A DNA stretch of 43,064 nucleotides from Burkholderiales bacterium (lineage in GTDB: Bacteria; Pseudomonadota; Gammaproteobacteria; Burkholderiales; Burkholderiaceae_C): NCBI GenBank assembly GCA_005789825.1, contig SXWY01000139.1:1-43064 (forward strand), given 5' to 3'. Under the pieces are notes generated by a model. That model made no database searches. It was not told where the DNA came from and saw only the letters and a program-made list of their open reading frames with translations. Position numbers and translations under genes: made by a program. Positions 24,311 to 33,402 of the stretch are shown piece after piece; the first letter of the stretch is position 1, and each line of letters begins with the position of its first letter.

Positions 24311-25748
24311 TGGTTTGCGGCTTGTCGCCAGCAGGTTTGCGACGGCGACGCGGGCGTTTTTTGGGCTCCCCCTCAGCGCGAACCGCCCGAGGGGCTGGTT
24401 TGACGGCTTGCAGCAAGGCCACGCGGCTGTCGTCGTCGGCCAAACTGAAGTCTTCCCACCAGTCGGCCAGTTCTAGTTCTACCTCACCGACCTCGGCGCG
24501 CAAGCACATGAAATCGAAACCTGCGCGAAAACGCGCTTGTTCAACCAAGCCAAAAGGTGAGCTGCCGGTGCGTTTTTCAAAACGCGGTTGCATGGTCCAA
24601 ATTTCGCGCATGTCGCCCGCCAATTTGCCGCGGCCTGACACATCGCCAATGCGGGCGTTAAACACTTCCTCAATCGCTTCTTGTAACGCAGGAAACACCG
24701 CCATTTGGCCGGTACGGGCTTGCCAACCTTTGCGCACATCGGCCCACAACACACATGCCAACAAAAAGCTGGGGGCGACCGGTTTGCCCTCGCCCACTCT
24801 TCTGTCGGTGTCTTGCAATGCGGCTTGGACAAACGGCGTGTCTGCCCGTTCAACCACCACATCTAACAAGGGATAAATGCCTTTGGCCAGGCCGAGTTTT
24901 TTCAATTGCTCGATGCTGGCCATGGCATGTCCGGTTTGCAGCAATTTGAGCATTTCATCGAACAAACGGCTTTGCGGAACATCGGCCAACAATTCCATCA
25001 TGGACTTGAGTGGCTTGGCCGTGCGGGCTTCGAGTTTGAAACCCAAGGCACTGAGCTTGGCGGCAAAACGAACTGCGCGAATGATGCGCACCGGGTCTTC
25101 GCGGTAGCGTGCAGCGGGCTCGCCAATCATGCGAATCACGCGCTTGGCCGCGTCTTCAAATCCATGGTGGTAATCGATGACTTCGCCAACACTGGGGTCG
25201 TAATACATGGCGTTGACAGTGAAATCGCGGCGGGTGGCGTCTTCGTCTTGCGGGCCCCACACGTTGTCTCGCAACACCCGTCCACTGGCGTCTACCGCAT
25301 GGGTCATGTTGGACAAGGCTTTTTTGCTGGTGCGCTCGTTACCGCTGACCTGCTCGGCATCGTTGCTGTCTAGGTGGGCGCGAAACGTCGAGACTTCGAT
25401 CACTTCGTGGTCGCGACCGCGCCCATACACCACATGCACGATGCGAAAACGTCTGCCGATGATGAAAGCGCGCCGGAAACAGGCTTTGACTTCTTCGGGG
25501 GTGGCGTCGGTGGCCACGTCGAAATCTTTGGGCTTCAAACCAACCAACAAGTCGCGCACCGCACCACCCACGATGTACGCTTGAAAACCTCGCTCTTGCA
25601 AGGTACGCACCACATTCCAAGCGCGTTCGTCCACCAAATCGGGATCGATGCCATGGGTGCTGGTGGCAATGACGCGGCGCTTGCCAAAGCTTGTTTTGCT
25701 GCTTGCGCCGGATTTGCCAAACAGGTTTTGAATGATTTTTTTGATCAT
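24291..25748 (-). CDS. pcnB: Poly(A) polymerase I
   Basis: I use the ATG at 25748 (MIKKIIQNLFGKSGASSKTS), giving 485 aa. The track start at 25778 adds ten residues inside the HAD gene. The class II nucleotidyltransferase core is clear: YIVGGAVRDLLVGLKPKDFD with the catalytic DxD, RRFRIVHVVYG, RRDFTVNAMYYDP and ED-x-RI-x-RA-x-RFA (YREDPVRIIRAVRFAAKL). The C-terminus ends in an Arg-rich tail (KKRPRRRRKPAG). PcnB adds 3' A tails that promote RNA decay. tRNA-nucleotidyltransferase is related, but the length and tail favour PcnB. It overlaps the HAD gene by 4 bp at the start. Confidence 0.94.
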   Translation of the reverse strand: MIKKIIQNLFGKSGASSKTSFGKRRVIATSTHGIDPDLVDERAWNVVRTLQERGFQAYIVGGAVRDLLVGLKPKDFDVATDATPEEVKACFRRAFIIGRRFRIVHVVYGRGRDHEVIEVSTFRAHLDSNDAEQVSGNERTSKKALSNMTHAVDASGRVLRDNVWGPQDEDATRRDFTVNAMYYDPSVGEVIDYHHGFEDAAKRVIRMIGEPAARYREDPVRIIRAVRFAAKLSALGFKLEARTAKPLKSMMELLADVPQSRLFDEMLKLLQTGHAMASIEQLKKLGLAKGIYPLLDVVVERADTPFVQAALQDTDRRVGEGKPVAPSFLLACVLWADVRKGWQARTGQMAVFPALQEAIEEVFNARIGDVSGRGKLAGDMREIWTMQPRFEKRTGSSPFGLVEQARFRAGFDFMCLRAEVGEVELELADWWEDFSLADDDSRVALLQAVKPAPRAVRAEGEPKKRPRRRRKPAGDKPQTSGTPNP

Positions 25749-26416
25749 GTGTGCCCGAAAAGGTCGAGGATACGCCATGACCGCTCTTGGGCGATTTGTC
25801 GCAATGCCGGGCTGGGGTTGGTGACCACCGGTACCTGAACCTTTTCCAACAAAGGCAAGTCATTGGTGGAGTCGCTGTAAAACGTGGCGCTGACTTGTGA
25901 CCAGTCCAAGCCTTGCTTGGCCAGCCAATCGGTCACGCGTATGACCTTGCCCTCGCGCAATGACGGCACCCCGGCAATTTCACCGGTGATTTGTCCGGCT
26001 TTATCGCGTTCGAGTTCCACCGCGAGCAATATATCTATGCCAAAGGCTTTGGCGATCGGTCCGGTGACAAATTCGTTGGTGGCTGTCACCATGACCAAGG
26101 TGTCGCCTTGTGCACGGTGCTGTTCAACCAATGCAATGGCTTGCGGCTTGATCGCGGGTTGAATCACTCGCTGCATGAATTGCAAATGGGCAGCATGGGC
26201 GGCCTCCCAACCGCGCTCACGCACAGATTGCGTGGTGAAACGAACATATTCGTGGATATCCAAACAGCCCGCCTGGTAGTCGGCGTAAAACGCGTTGTTT
26301 CTTTGGCGAAACGTGGCTTCATCCACCCAGCCCAACGAAAGCATGAATTCGCCCCAAGACTGGTCAGAGTCCAAGGGCAACAAGGTATGGTCTAAATCAA
26401 ACAGGGCAAGCTTCAT
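25745..26416 (-). CDS. HAD-family (subfamily IB, SerB-like) phosphatase
   Basis: The ATG at 26416 gives MKLALFDLDHTLLPLDSDQS (223 aa). An in-frame ATG at 26434 (229 aa) overlaps the hda stop and is possible. HAD motifs are visible: I (DLDHT), II (VTAT in MVTATNEFV), III (Lys in LREGKVIRV) and IV (YSDSTNDLPLL). This subfamily, commonly next to hda in Betaproteobacteria, hydrolyses phosphomonoesters, including phosphoserine-like or histidinol-phosphate-like substrates. The real substrate cannot be told from sequence. It sits between hda and pcnB with overlaps or near-overlaps on both sides, so it is one operon. Confidence 0.88.
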   Translation of the reverse strand: MKLALFDLDHTLLPLDSDQSWGEFMLSLGWVDEATFRQRNNAFYADYQAGCLDIHEYVRFTTQSVRERGWEAAHAAHLQFMQRVIQPAIKPQAIALVEQHRAQGDTLVMVTATNEFVTGPIAKAFGIDILLAVELERDKAGQITGEIAGVPSLREGKVIRVTDWLAKQGLDWSQVSATFYSDSTNDLPLLEKVQVPVVTNPSPALRQIAQERSWRILDLFGHT

Positions 26417-26423
26417 TTGCAAT

Positions 26424-27110
26424 TCAGGTTTCATCGAGCATGGCTCTTAACAAGGGGATGGTCAAAGGCCGCTGTGTTTGCAGCGCGTAATGGTCGAGTT
26501 GCTCCAGCAGGCTGATCAAATGGCCCAGGTCACGGCTAAAGCGGCTGAGCAAGTAATCCAGCAAATCGGTACCCAAATGCAAGCCCAAAGCTTGCGCATG
26601 GGTGAGCAACACTTCTTTGCGCTGAATATCGTCCAGCAAATGCAGCTGAAACACATGGCCCCAGCCCAACCGACTGCGCAGGTCTTCACGCAAAGGCAAG
26701 TCTTGCGGCGGCAAACTGCCTGCTGACAACACCCACGGTTGCCGGTCTGCGCCCGGAGTGGCTGCGTTGACAAACCAGTTGAATGCCATGTGTTGTTGAA
26801 TCGCCGAGTACTGTTGCACGTCATCGAGCAACAACACCTCCCACGCTGGGTTGAATGCATCGGGCTGGTGGGTGGTTTTGTCCATCCAACCTACTTCTGC
26901 ACCTTGTTGTCGAATATGTTGCGCCACCGCTTTGAGCAAATGGGTTTTGCCGCTGCCTTGGTCGCCCCACAAATAGGTGGGCACAGGGGATCGGGTGCGG
27001 CCAGCCATCCACAATTCCAAATGCGAGAGAGCCGCGGCATTGTGGCCGGGATGGAAATTGGCCAAACTGGGGCCCACCGACACCCCAATGTCCAACGCAA
27101 TTTGCTTCAT
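26424..27110 (-). CDS. hda: DnaA regulatory inactivator Hda
   Basis: This 228-aa DnaA-like AAA+ protein lacks the DNA-binding domain IV. It begins with the clamp-binding peptide region MKQIALDIGVSVGPSLANFH. Walker A is WGDQGSGKTHLL, Walker B is VLLLDDVQQYS, and the arginine-finger/sensor region reads LREDLRSRLGWGHVFQL. With the DNA-loaded sliding clamp, Hda stimulates ATP hydrolysis by DnaA and so prevents re-initiation. It follows the AI-2E-family gene by 6 bp, a conserved betaproteobacterial arrangement. Confidence 0.94.
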   Translation of the reverse strand: MKQIALDIGVSVGPSLANFHPGHNAAALSHLELWMAGRTRSPVPTYLWGDQGSGKTHLLKAVAQHIRQQGAEVGWMDKTTHQPDAFNPAWEVLLLDDVQQYSAIQQHMAFNWFVNAATPGADRQPWVLSAGSLPPQDLPLREDLRSRLGWGHVFQLHLLDDIQRKEVLLTHAQALGLHLGTDLLDYLLSRFSRDLGHLISLLEQLDHYALQTQRPLTIPLLRAMLDET

Positions 27111-27116
27111 GGGTAC

Positions 27117-28187
27117 TTAACCCGCATACAAACGGCTGGCGAAATAGCGTTCACGCAAACGGCGCAATGCCACCAACAACACCGCGCTGGCAGGCAAGGC
27201 GATCAAGACACCCACAAACCCGAGCAACTGGCCAAACGCCAACAACGCAAAAATAACAACCAGCGGGTGTAAGCCGATACGCTCGCCGATCAAACGCGGC
27301 GTGAGCACAAAACTTTCGAGCAATTGGCCAATGCCAAACACCACCAACAGCATCAGTCCAGCTTGCATGGGCGCCATTTCCAAAAACCCGCAAAGCGCGG
27401 CCAACAACAAGCCCACGCCAAACCCCACATACGGCACAAACACCGCCATGCCGGTCAATATGCCGATCGGCCAGGCCGCCGACAAGCCAAACAAGGACAA
27501 ACCCGCCACGTAATAAACCGACAAGCACAGCATGACCAACAACTGCCCGCGCAGATACTCGCCCAACACAGCGTCAGCTTCTTTGACAAAACGCGTCACT
27601 GAGGGCTCAGCTTGGCGCGGCAACCAATCGCGCATGTGCGCCAGCAAATGGTGTCCGTCCATCAGCCAATAAAACAAAGCCACTGGGATCAACACCGAAT
27701 TACCGATCAAAGCCAGCGCCACACTGCCGCCTATGCGCAACGAGGCCAGCACCGAATCCATGCCGGTGTGCCACAAGGCTTGTGTTTGAGCAGCGACGAA
27801 ATCTTTGATACCTTGCGGATCAAGTTGAATATCGATACCCACGCTTTGCAGCAACGGCACCAGCGTGGTTTGCAATTGCGCCAGCAAAACAGGCAATTGG
27901 CTTTGTAAGCGCGCCGCTTCTTTGAACAACACGGGCACGATCAGCCCGACAAATGCCACCAGCAACAGCAAAAACACGGTTTCGCACAACAACACCAAGA
28001 GAAAACGGGGCACCCTTGGTCCGCATAAATTTTCCAACCGGCGCAACACAGGTGACAGCACATAGGCGATCACCGCGGCAATCAAAAATGGGGTGAGCAC
28101 CGGCGCCAACCACCACAGCAACGCGGACAACAGACTGCCTATCAGCAACCAGGCGGCGTAAAAACGGTAGTCGGGGGAAGTGGACAT
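27117..28187 (-). CDS. AI-2E-family (PerM/YdiK-type) membrane transporter
   Basis: This 356-aa protein runs from the ATG at 28187 (MSTSPDYRFYAAWLLIGSLL). The track uses a TTG three codons earlier. About eight TM helices are arranged in the PerM/AI-2E pattern: two at the N-terminus, a soluble segment (about 75-150), then a membrane block with LTGMAVFVPYVGFGVGLLLA, the signature ESFVLTPRLIGERIGLHPL and a last helix before RRLRERYFASRLYAG. Some relatives export autoinducer-2 and others are Na+/H+ antiporters, so the substrate is unknown. The gene is divergent from purM and is the first of the AI-2E-hda-HAD-pcnB-folK run. Confidence 0.88.
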   Translation of the reverse strand: MSTSPDYRFYAAWLLIGSLLSALLWWLAPVLTPFLIAAVIAYVLSPVLRRLENLCGPRVPRFLLVLLCETVFLLLLVAFVGLIVPVLFKEAARLQSQLPVLLAQLQTTLVPLLQSVGIDIQLDPQGIKDFVAAQTQALWHTGMDSVLASLRIGGSVALALIGNSVLIPVALFYWLMDGHHLLAHMRDWLPRQAEPSVTRFVKEADAVLGEYLRGQLLVMLCLSVYYVAGLSLFGLSAAWPIGILTGMAVFVPYVGFGVGLLLAALCGFLEMAPMQAGLMLLVVFGIGQLLESFVLTPRLIGERIGLHPLVVIFALLAFGQLLGFVGVLIALPASAVLLVALRRLRERYFASRLYAG

Positions 28188-28208
28188 CAGGCGCAAAGTA
28201 CCCGGATT

Positions 28209-28226
28209 TAGAATGGCCCGATTCTA
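28209..28226. promoter_or_regulatory. Palindromic -10 pair between divergent purM and the AI-2E-family gene
   Basis: TAGAAT-GGCCCG-ATTCTA is a perfect 6-bp inverted repeat. TAGAAT is a 5/6 match to the -10 consensus in each direction, so the two divergent genes may have face-to-face promoters sharing this dyad. It lies 40 bp before purM and 22 bp before the permease start. Which copy is used is not visible. Confidence 0.5.
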
Positions 28227-28265
28227 TCGACCCGCCCCTCAGGCGCATTCGCAGCGCCCATACCC

Positions 28266-29294
28266 ATGAATAAACCACTTTCTTACAAAGACGCAGGCGT
28301 TGACATCGATGCCGGAGACGCCTTGGTTGAACGCATCAAACCTTTGGCGAAAAAAACCCTGCGCGATGGCGTATTGGCTGGCATTGGCGGTTTTGGTGCG
28401 CTGTTTGAAGTGCCCAAAAATTACCGCGAACCGGTTTTGGTCAGTGGCACCGACGGCGTCGGTACCAAACTCAAACTGGCGTTTGAATGGAACATGCATG
28501 ACACCGTTGGCATCGATTTGGTGGCCATGAGTGTCAACGACGTATTGGTACAAGGCGCTGAGCCTTTGTTCTTTTTGGACTATTTCGCCTGCGGCAAACT
28601 CGATGTGGATACCGCTGCCTCTGTCGTCGGTGGAATTGCCAAAGGCTGTGAATTGTCCGGATGCGCGTTGATTGGTGGCGAAACCGCCGAAATGCCGGGC
28701 ATGTACCCGGCGGGTGAATACGACTTGGCCGGTTTTGCTGTGGGCGTGGTGGAAAAGTCGCTGATCCTGACCGGCCAAGATGTCAAACCCTCAGACGTGG
28801 TGCTGGGTCTGGCCTCCAGTGGCGTGCATTCCAACGGATTCAGTTTGGTGCGAAAAGTCATCGAACGCGCGGCCTCGAATTTACCCACCACCTTAGACGG
28901 TCAACCGTTCAAAGAAGCCATCATGGCGCCCACCCGCTTGTATGTGAAATCCGTGCTGGCTGCTCTCAAAGCACACCCTGTCAAAGCACTCGCGCACATC
29001 ACAGGTGGCGGTCTGACCGAGAACATTCCCCGCGTGTTGCCTGAGCACTGCGCGGCACACCTTGAACGCGCCCAATGGCCGCGCACTGAACTTTTTCAAT
29101 GGCTGCAAAACACCGCGGGCATTGATGAAGCAGAAATGTGCCGCACGTTCAACAACGGGATTGGCATGGTGGTCGTGATTGCTGCCGAACACGCCCAATC
29201 CTGCGCCGACTCACTGCGGCAATCAGGTGAGCAGGTCTACACCATCGGCGTGATCGCTGACAAAGGCGAAGGTGCGGCAGTCCTGATTCGCTGA
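28266..29294 (+). CDS. purM: Phosphoribosylformylglycinamidine cyclo-ligase (AIR synthetase)
   Basis: This 342-aa protein starts [20 protein letters not shown]. The ATP-binding and dimer signatures of PurM are present: [59 protein letters not shown] and [16 protein letters not shown]. It closes the imidazole ring in the fifth step of de novo purine synthesis (FGAM to AIR). It is a lone gene, divergent from the AI-2E-hda operon and convergent with the SirB1-like gene. Confidence 0.97.
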   Translation: MNKPLSYKDAGVDIDAGDALVERIKPLAKKTLRDGVLAGIGGFGALFEVPKNYREPVLVSGTDGVGTKLKLAFEWNMHDTVGIDLVAMSVNDVLVQGAEPLFFLDYFACGKLDVDTAASVVGGIAKGCELSGCALIGGETAEMPGMYPAGEYDLAGFAVGVVEKSLILTGQDVKPSDVVLGLASSGVHSNGFSLVRKVIERAASNLPTTLDGQPFKEAIMAPTRLYVKSVLAALKAHPVKALAHITGGGLTENIPRVLPEHCAAHLERAQWPRTELFQWLQNTAGIDEAEMCRTFNNGIGMVVVIAAEHAQSCADSLRQSGEQVYTIGVIADKGEGAAVLIR

Positions 29295-29316
29295 AGTTGG
29301 GAAGCTACCAGCGGAT

Positions 29317-30027
29317 TCACTCAGGCAACAACACCGCTAATCTGGCCCGAACTTTCGCCAATCGTTCCTGATCGTCTTGGCGGCGGTAAATTTCATGCAG
29401 ATTGCGCAGCATGCGCGCAATGATTTGGCGCGGTTCAGCAGGTTGTAAGTGGAATGCCAGTGCGTCGTCGGAAATGGCTTGTGGCCGCCCCAATTTGGCC
29501 CCGGGCAACCAAGGCATCAGGCGTTCTGCCAAATCATCGCGACTGAGGGATTCGCCTGTGAACGGATCGATCACCACATGGCCCTCTTGCGGAAAACTCA
29601 AGTCGAGCTTGACCAAAAAATGGCCCGGAAAACTGACACCGTTGACTTTCAGCCCCAGACTTTGACCCAACTCCAACCACAGTACCGCCAGACTGATGGG
29701 AATACCCAAGCGCTTGCTTAAGACCACATTCAAATAACTGTTGTGCGGGTCGTCGTAATGGTTGACATTGCCCGCGAAACGCATGTCTTCGTAAAAAAAC
29801 CGGTTGAGTTCACGCAATTTGTCCAGCACATCGGCTTGGGGCATGAGGCGACGCTTGAGCCGGGCAGACAGCACATCGACTTCGTCCAGCACTTGCTGGA
29901 TGTCCATTTTGGGGAATTCGTCTTGGGCAATGCTGACCGCAGTTTCCATCAGGGGAAATTCATCATCGCTTTGGACCAGCGTGGTGAAGTAATCCAGCGC
30001 CGAAGGGAGTTGCAGCTTGTAATCCAT
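29317..30027 (-). CDS. SirB1-family (transglutaminase-like fold) protein
   Basis: This 236-aa protein has the SirB1/Transglut_core2 sequence NRFFYEDMRFAGNVNHYDDP, NSYLNVVLSKRLGIPISLAV, GLKVNGVSFPGHFLVKL and VIDPFTGESLSR. The C-terminus (QIIARMLRNLHEIYRRQDDQ) looks like the TPR-like tail found in this family. The biochemical role is unknown. It starts 3 bp after the murJ stop, so it is in the murJ transcription unit. Confidence 0.88.
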   Translation of the reverse strand: MDYKLQLPSALDYFTTLVQSDDEFPLMETAVSIAQDEFPKMDIQQVLDEVDVLSARLKRRLMPQADVLDKLRELNRFFYEDMRFAGNVNHYDDPHNSYLNVVLSKRLGIPISLAVLWLELGQSLGLKVNGVSFPGHFLVKLDLSFPQEGHVVIDPFTGESLSRDDLAERLMPWLPGAKLGRPQAISDDALAFHLQPAEPRQIIARMLRNLHEIYRRQDDQERLAKVRARLAVLLPE

Positions 30028-30030
30028 GGC

Positions 30031-31608
30031 TCAATCATGCCCCGAGCGGCGCAAAAGTGCACGAAGATCCACGCCAATAACCCTAAGCGTTGTGAAATAC
30101 ACCACAACCGATGCTGCCAACACCAGTGCCATGAGGCCAATGCGCTGCCAAGGCGTAGATCGCATACCGACCCAATCCACCTGATGGGCCATGGCAAACA
30201 ACCCCGCCGCCAACACACCGGCGGCAAACAACACCTGTAACAACAGACGGGTCCAACCCGGTAGCGGCTGGTATTGCCCTTGTCGGCGCAAGCCAATGAG
30301 CAAACTCAGGGCGTTAACCAATGCGCCCAAAGCGATCGACAAGGTCAAAGCCGCATGGGCCAAATAAGGCACCAGCAACAGGTTCATGGCCTGCGTGAAC
30401 ACCAGCACCATGACCGCGATACGCACCGGTGTGCGGGTGTCTTGGTTGGCATAAAAACCTGGCGCCAAGACTTTGATGGCCACCAGCCCCCACAAACCCA
30501 CGCCATAGCCGGTCAATGCCAGACTGGTTTGCTGCACATCATGGGCGGTGAATGCGCCATAGTGGTAGAGCACCGAAACCAAAGGACTTGCAAATACCCC
30601 TAAGGCCACAGCACATGGCAACGCCAACACCCAGACCAACCGCAAACCCCAGTCCAACATGGCGCTGTAGCGCAGGCTGTCCCCAGCTGCCTTGGCCGCC
30701 GACAATGGCGGCATCAACACCACGCCCAAGGCCACGCCCAGCAAGGCGATCGGGAACTCCATCAAACGGTCGGCATAACTGATCCAACTGACGCTGCCCG
30801 GGGTCAGGTGTGAAGCGATTTGGGTGTTGATCACCAAGGACAACTGCGCCACACCCACGCCCAACAGCGCCGGGCCCATCATGGCCAACATCTTGCGGGT
30901 TCCAGCGTCTTGCCAGGCACTGCGAATTTTGGAGGGCGATATGCTGATACGCGGCAACAAGCCCAATTGGCGCAAGGCCGGCATTTGTAGCGCCAGTTGC
31001 AGCACGCCACCGAGCATGACCCCGATCGCCAAGCTGTAGATCGGCTCTATGCCTCGGCTGGCCAACCACGGCGCGCCCAGCCAGGCGCTGCCAATCATGC
31101 ATACATTGAGCAAGACCGGCGTGGCAGCTGGCACCGCAAACCGTCTCCACGTGTTGAGAACGCCCGCAGACAAAGCCACCATCGACATGAAAGCGATGTA
31201 GGGAAACATCAAGCTGGTCAAGTTGACCGCAGTTTGAAAACCGTGAGGGGTTTGGCGCAAGCCGCTGGCCATCAACCAGACCAAACCGGGTGCGGCCAAA
31301 ACGCCCAAAATGCTGGTCAACAGCACCGCCCAAGCCAGCAATGTCGCCACTTTATCGACCAACAAACGGGTGGCGTGATCGCCGTGTTCGGCACGCGTGG
31401 CAGCCAGCACCGGGACAAATGCCTGGCTAAACGCCCCTTCTGCGAACAGGCGACGAAATAAATTCGGGATGCGAAACGCGACATTGAATGCGTCTGTCAA
31501 GGCGCTGGCCCCAAAAAGCGCAGCGATCAGCGTCTCGCGGGCAAACCCGGTGATGCGCGACACCAGAGTCAACAGCGATACGGTAGAGGCAGACTTGAAC
31601 AGGCTCAC
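30031..31608 (-). CDS. murJ: Lipid II flippase MurJ
   Basis: This 525-aa, 14-TM MOP-superfamily protein begins MSLFKSASTVSLLTLVSRIT. The conserved Arg-rich segments are visible: FNVAFRIPNLFRRLFAEGAFSQAFVPVL, and YADRLMEFPIALLGVALGVV in the C-terminal half. It flips lipid-linked peptidoglycan precursor across the inner membrane. The start codon is GTG with only a weak Shine-Dalgarno. It is divergent from rpsT (99 bp between starts), a common Burkholderiales pairing, and followed directly by the SirB1-like gene. Confidence 0.95.
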   Translation of the reverse strand: MSLFKSASTVSLLTLVSRITGFARETLIAALFGASALTDAFNVAFRIPNLFRRLFAEGAFSQAFVPVLAATRAEHGDHATRLLVDKVATLLAWAVLLTSILGVLAAPGLVWLMASGLRQTPHGFQTAVNLTSLMFPYIAFMSMVALSAGVLNTWRRFAVPAATPVLLNVCMIGSAWLGAPWLASRGIEPIYSLAIGVMLGGVLQLALQMPALRQLGLLPRISISPSKIRSAWQDAGTRKMLAMMGPALLGVGVAQLSLVINTQIASHLTPGSVSWISYADRLMEFPIALLGVALGVVLMPPLSAAKAAGDSLRYSAMLDWGLRLVWVLALPCAVALGVFASPLVSVLYHYGAFTAHDVQQTSLALTGYGVGLWGLVAIKVLAPGFYANQDTRTPVRIAVMVLVFTQAMNLLLVPYLAHAALTLSIALGALVNALSLLIGLRRQGQYQPLPGWTRLLLQVLFAAGVLAAGLFAMAHQVDWVGMRSTPWQRIGLMALVLAASVVVYFTTLRVIGVDLRALLRRSGHD

Positions 31609-31634
31609 CTGCGGGAGTGTAGCCGCCAGTCTGG

Positions 31635-31662
31635 TTCACAGGACCTGTTGTTTTGATACAAT
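31635..31662 (+). promoter_or_regulatory. rpsT promoter
   Basis: TTCACA (-35, 5/6) and TACAAT (-10, 5/6) are separated by 16 bp. The bases after the -10 (CGCAGGCTTTGC) place GGCTTT at the same offset as in the rpsP and rplS promoter cores. The predicted start is about 40 bp before the rpsT ATG. Confidence 0.75.
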
Positions 31663-31707
31663 CGCAGGCTTTGCCAGCATCATCCTCAGACACCCAAAGG
31701 AACAACC

Positions 31708-32007
31708 ATGGCTTCAGCCAAACCCAAGAAAAAGAACCCGCGCCTGGCATCAGGCCGTAAACGCGCCCGTCAGGACGTCAAACTCAACGAAGCCAACAGC
31801 TCGTTGCGCTCCAAATACCGCACCGCGGTGAAGAATGTCGAAAAAGCCGTGCAAGCCGGCGACAAAGTCAAAGCCGCAGAACTCTTCGGCAAGATGCAAT
31901 CCGTGGTGGACATCATTGCTGACAAGCGCATCTTCCACAAAAACAAGGCCGCTCGCGACAAGAGCCGCCTGGCTGCCAAGGTGAAACACCTGGCACTCGC
32001 CGCCTGA
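31708..32007 (+). CDS. rpsT: 30S ribosomal protein S20
   Basis: This 99-aa, Lys/Ala-rich helical protein starts [20 protein letters not shown] and carries [20 protein letters not shown] and [13 protein letters not shown]-like sequence ([18 protein letters not shown]). S20 binds 16S rRNA early in 30S assembly. The Shine-Dalgarno AAAGGA is well spaced. The gene is monocistronic: it has its own promoter upstream and a strong terminator 77 bp downstream. Confidence 0.97.
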   Translation: MASAKPKKKNPRLASGRKRARQDVKLNEANSSLRSKYRTAVKNVEKAVQAGDKVKAAELFGKMQSVVDIIADKRIFHKNKAARDKSRLAAKVKHLALAA

Positions 32008-32083
32008 CGATTCAGGCACCCAGCCCGGCCTGACGCAATCAGGCCGCCGTTTGAAACCGGTGCGCTGTTGGCAAAAAAATGAG

Positions 32084-32108
32084 AAACCGCCCTTCGGGGC
32101 GGTTTTTT
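32084..32108 (+). terminator. Intrinsic terminator of rpsT
   Basis: AAACCGCCC-TTCG-GGGCGGTTTTTT has a 9-bp stem closed by a stable UUCG tetraloop and a six-T tract. It lies between rpsT and argD. Confidence 0.93.
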
Positions 32109-32138
32109 CATGGGCACCGCGCCTAAAATCTGACCCTT

Positions 32139-32168
32139 CGGCTCCAAGCCTTCCTGGCTTTTGAGCCG
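32139..32168 (+). promoter_or_regulatory. Hairpin in the argD-argF leader
   Basis: CGGCTC-c-AAGCC-ttcct-GGCTT-tt-GAGCCG forms a two-part stem of 11 bp with a small internal bulge, followed by ATTTCTTTTC, 30 bp before the argD ATG. A -10-like TAAAAT sits at 32124-32129, so the hairpin would be at the very 5' end of the mRNA. It could act as a second terminator for rpsT, an attenuator, or a stabilising 5' structure. I cannot decide between these. Confidence 0.5.
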
Positions 32169-32198
32169 ATTTCTTTTCTGCCACACCCAGAGGTTCCC

Positions 32199-33401
32199 AT
32201 GACCACCGCCGACCCCGCTGCCCATTTGATGAACACCTATGGCCGTCTGCCGATGACGGTGTCGCACGGACGAGGCGTGTATGTGTGGGACACCGACGGT
32301 AAGCGCTATCTGGATGCGCTGTCAGGGATTGCGGTCAACACATTGGGACACAACCACCCCAAACTCGTGCCCGCTTTGCAAGACCAGATCAGCAAAATCA
32401 TGCACAGCTGCAACTACTACCACATCCCTTTGCAGCAGCAACTCGCGGACAAGTTGGTGGCGCTCTCTGGCATGAGCAATGTGTTCTTTTGCAACTCCGG
32501 GTTAGAGGCCAACGAAGCCGCGCTCAAGATGGCACGCAAATTCGGTCATGACAAAGGGATTGAACGCCCCCAAATAGTGGTGTATGACAAAGCCTTCCAT
32601 GGCCGCAGCATCGCCACGCTCAGTGCCACAGGCAACGCCAAAATCCAGCAAGGATTTGGTCCGTTGGTAGAGGGCTTTATCAGGGTACCGCTTAACGATA
32701 TCCCAGCCATAGAACAAGCCACGGCAGGCAACCCCAATGTCGTGGCGGTGTTTTTTGAAACCATACAAGGTGAAGGCGGCATCCATCCGATGTCTAACGA
32801 ATATTTACAGGATGTACGCAAGTTATGCGACGAGCGCGACTGGTTACTGATGATTGACGAAGTGCAATGCGGTATCGGTCGCACCGGCAAATGGTTTGCC
32901 CACCAATGGGCCGGTATTCACGCCGATGTCATGCCCTTGGCCAAGGGGCTGGGCTCTGGGGTGCCGATTGGCGCGGTGGTGGCTGGCCCCAAAGCCGCGC
33001 GTATTTTTCAGCCGGGTAACCATGGCACCACCTTTGGCGGTAACCCGCTGGCCATGCGTGCCGGTGTGGAAACACTGCGCATCATGGAAGAAGACGGTTT
33101 GCTGGAAAACGCCAGCCGGGTGGGCAAATATTTGCGCGATGCTTTGCATCGCGAACTGGCTGCTGTGGCCGGTTTCAAAGAAATCCGTGGCAACGGTTTG
33201 ATGATTGGCATCGATTTAGACAGACCTTGCGGACCGCTGATGGGCCAAGCCCTGCAAGCGGGGTTGCTGCTGAGCGTCACGGCTGACAGCGTGATTCGTT
33301 TGCTGCCCGCATTGACCCTGACTGAAACAGAAGCAGATGAAGTGGTATCCCTGCTGGTACCGCTGGTGAAACAATTTTTAGCGACCAACCCCAAGGCCTG
33401 A
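32199..33401 (+). CDS. argD: Acetylornithine aminotransferase
   Basis: This 400-aa class III PLP aminotransferase transfers an amino group from glutamate to N-acetylglutamate semialdehyde in arginine synthesis, and many such enzymes also serve lysine synthesis. Visible motifs are YLDALSGIAVNTLGHNHPKL, FFCNSGLEANEAALKMARK, KAFHGRSIATLSATGN, MIDEVQCGIGRTGKWFAHQ and the PLP lysine in PLAKGLGSGVPIGAVV. AGAGG gives a good Shine-Dalgarno. argF starts one base after its stop. Confidence 0.94.
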   Translation: MTTADPAAHLMNTYGRLPMTVSHGRGVYVWDTDGKRYLDALSGIAVNTLGHNHPKLVPALQDQISKIMHSCNYYHIPLQQQLADKLVALSGMSNVFFCNSGLEANEAALKMARKFGHDKGIERPQIVVYDKAFHGRSIATLSATGNAKIQQGFGPLVEGFIRVPLNDIPAIEQATAGNPNVVAVFFETIQGEGGIHPMSNEYLQDVRKLCDERDWLLMIDEVQCGIGRTGKWFAHQWAGIHADVMPLAKGLGSGVPIGAVVAGPKAARIFQPGNHGTTFGGNPLAMRAGVETLRIMEEDGLLENASRVGKYLRDALHRELAAVAGFKEIRGNGLMIGIDLDRPCGPLMGQALQAGLLLSVTADSVIRLLPALTLTETEADEVVSLLVPLVKQFLATNPKA

Positions 33402-33402
33402 T

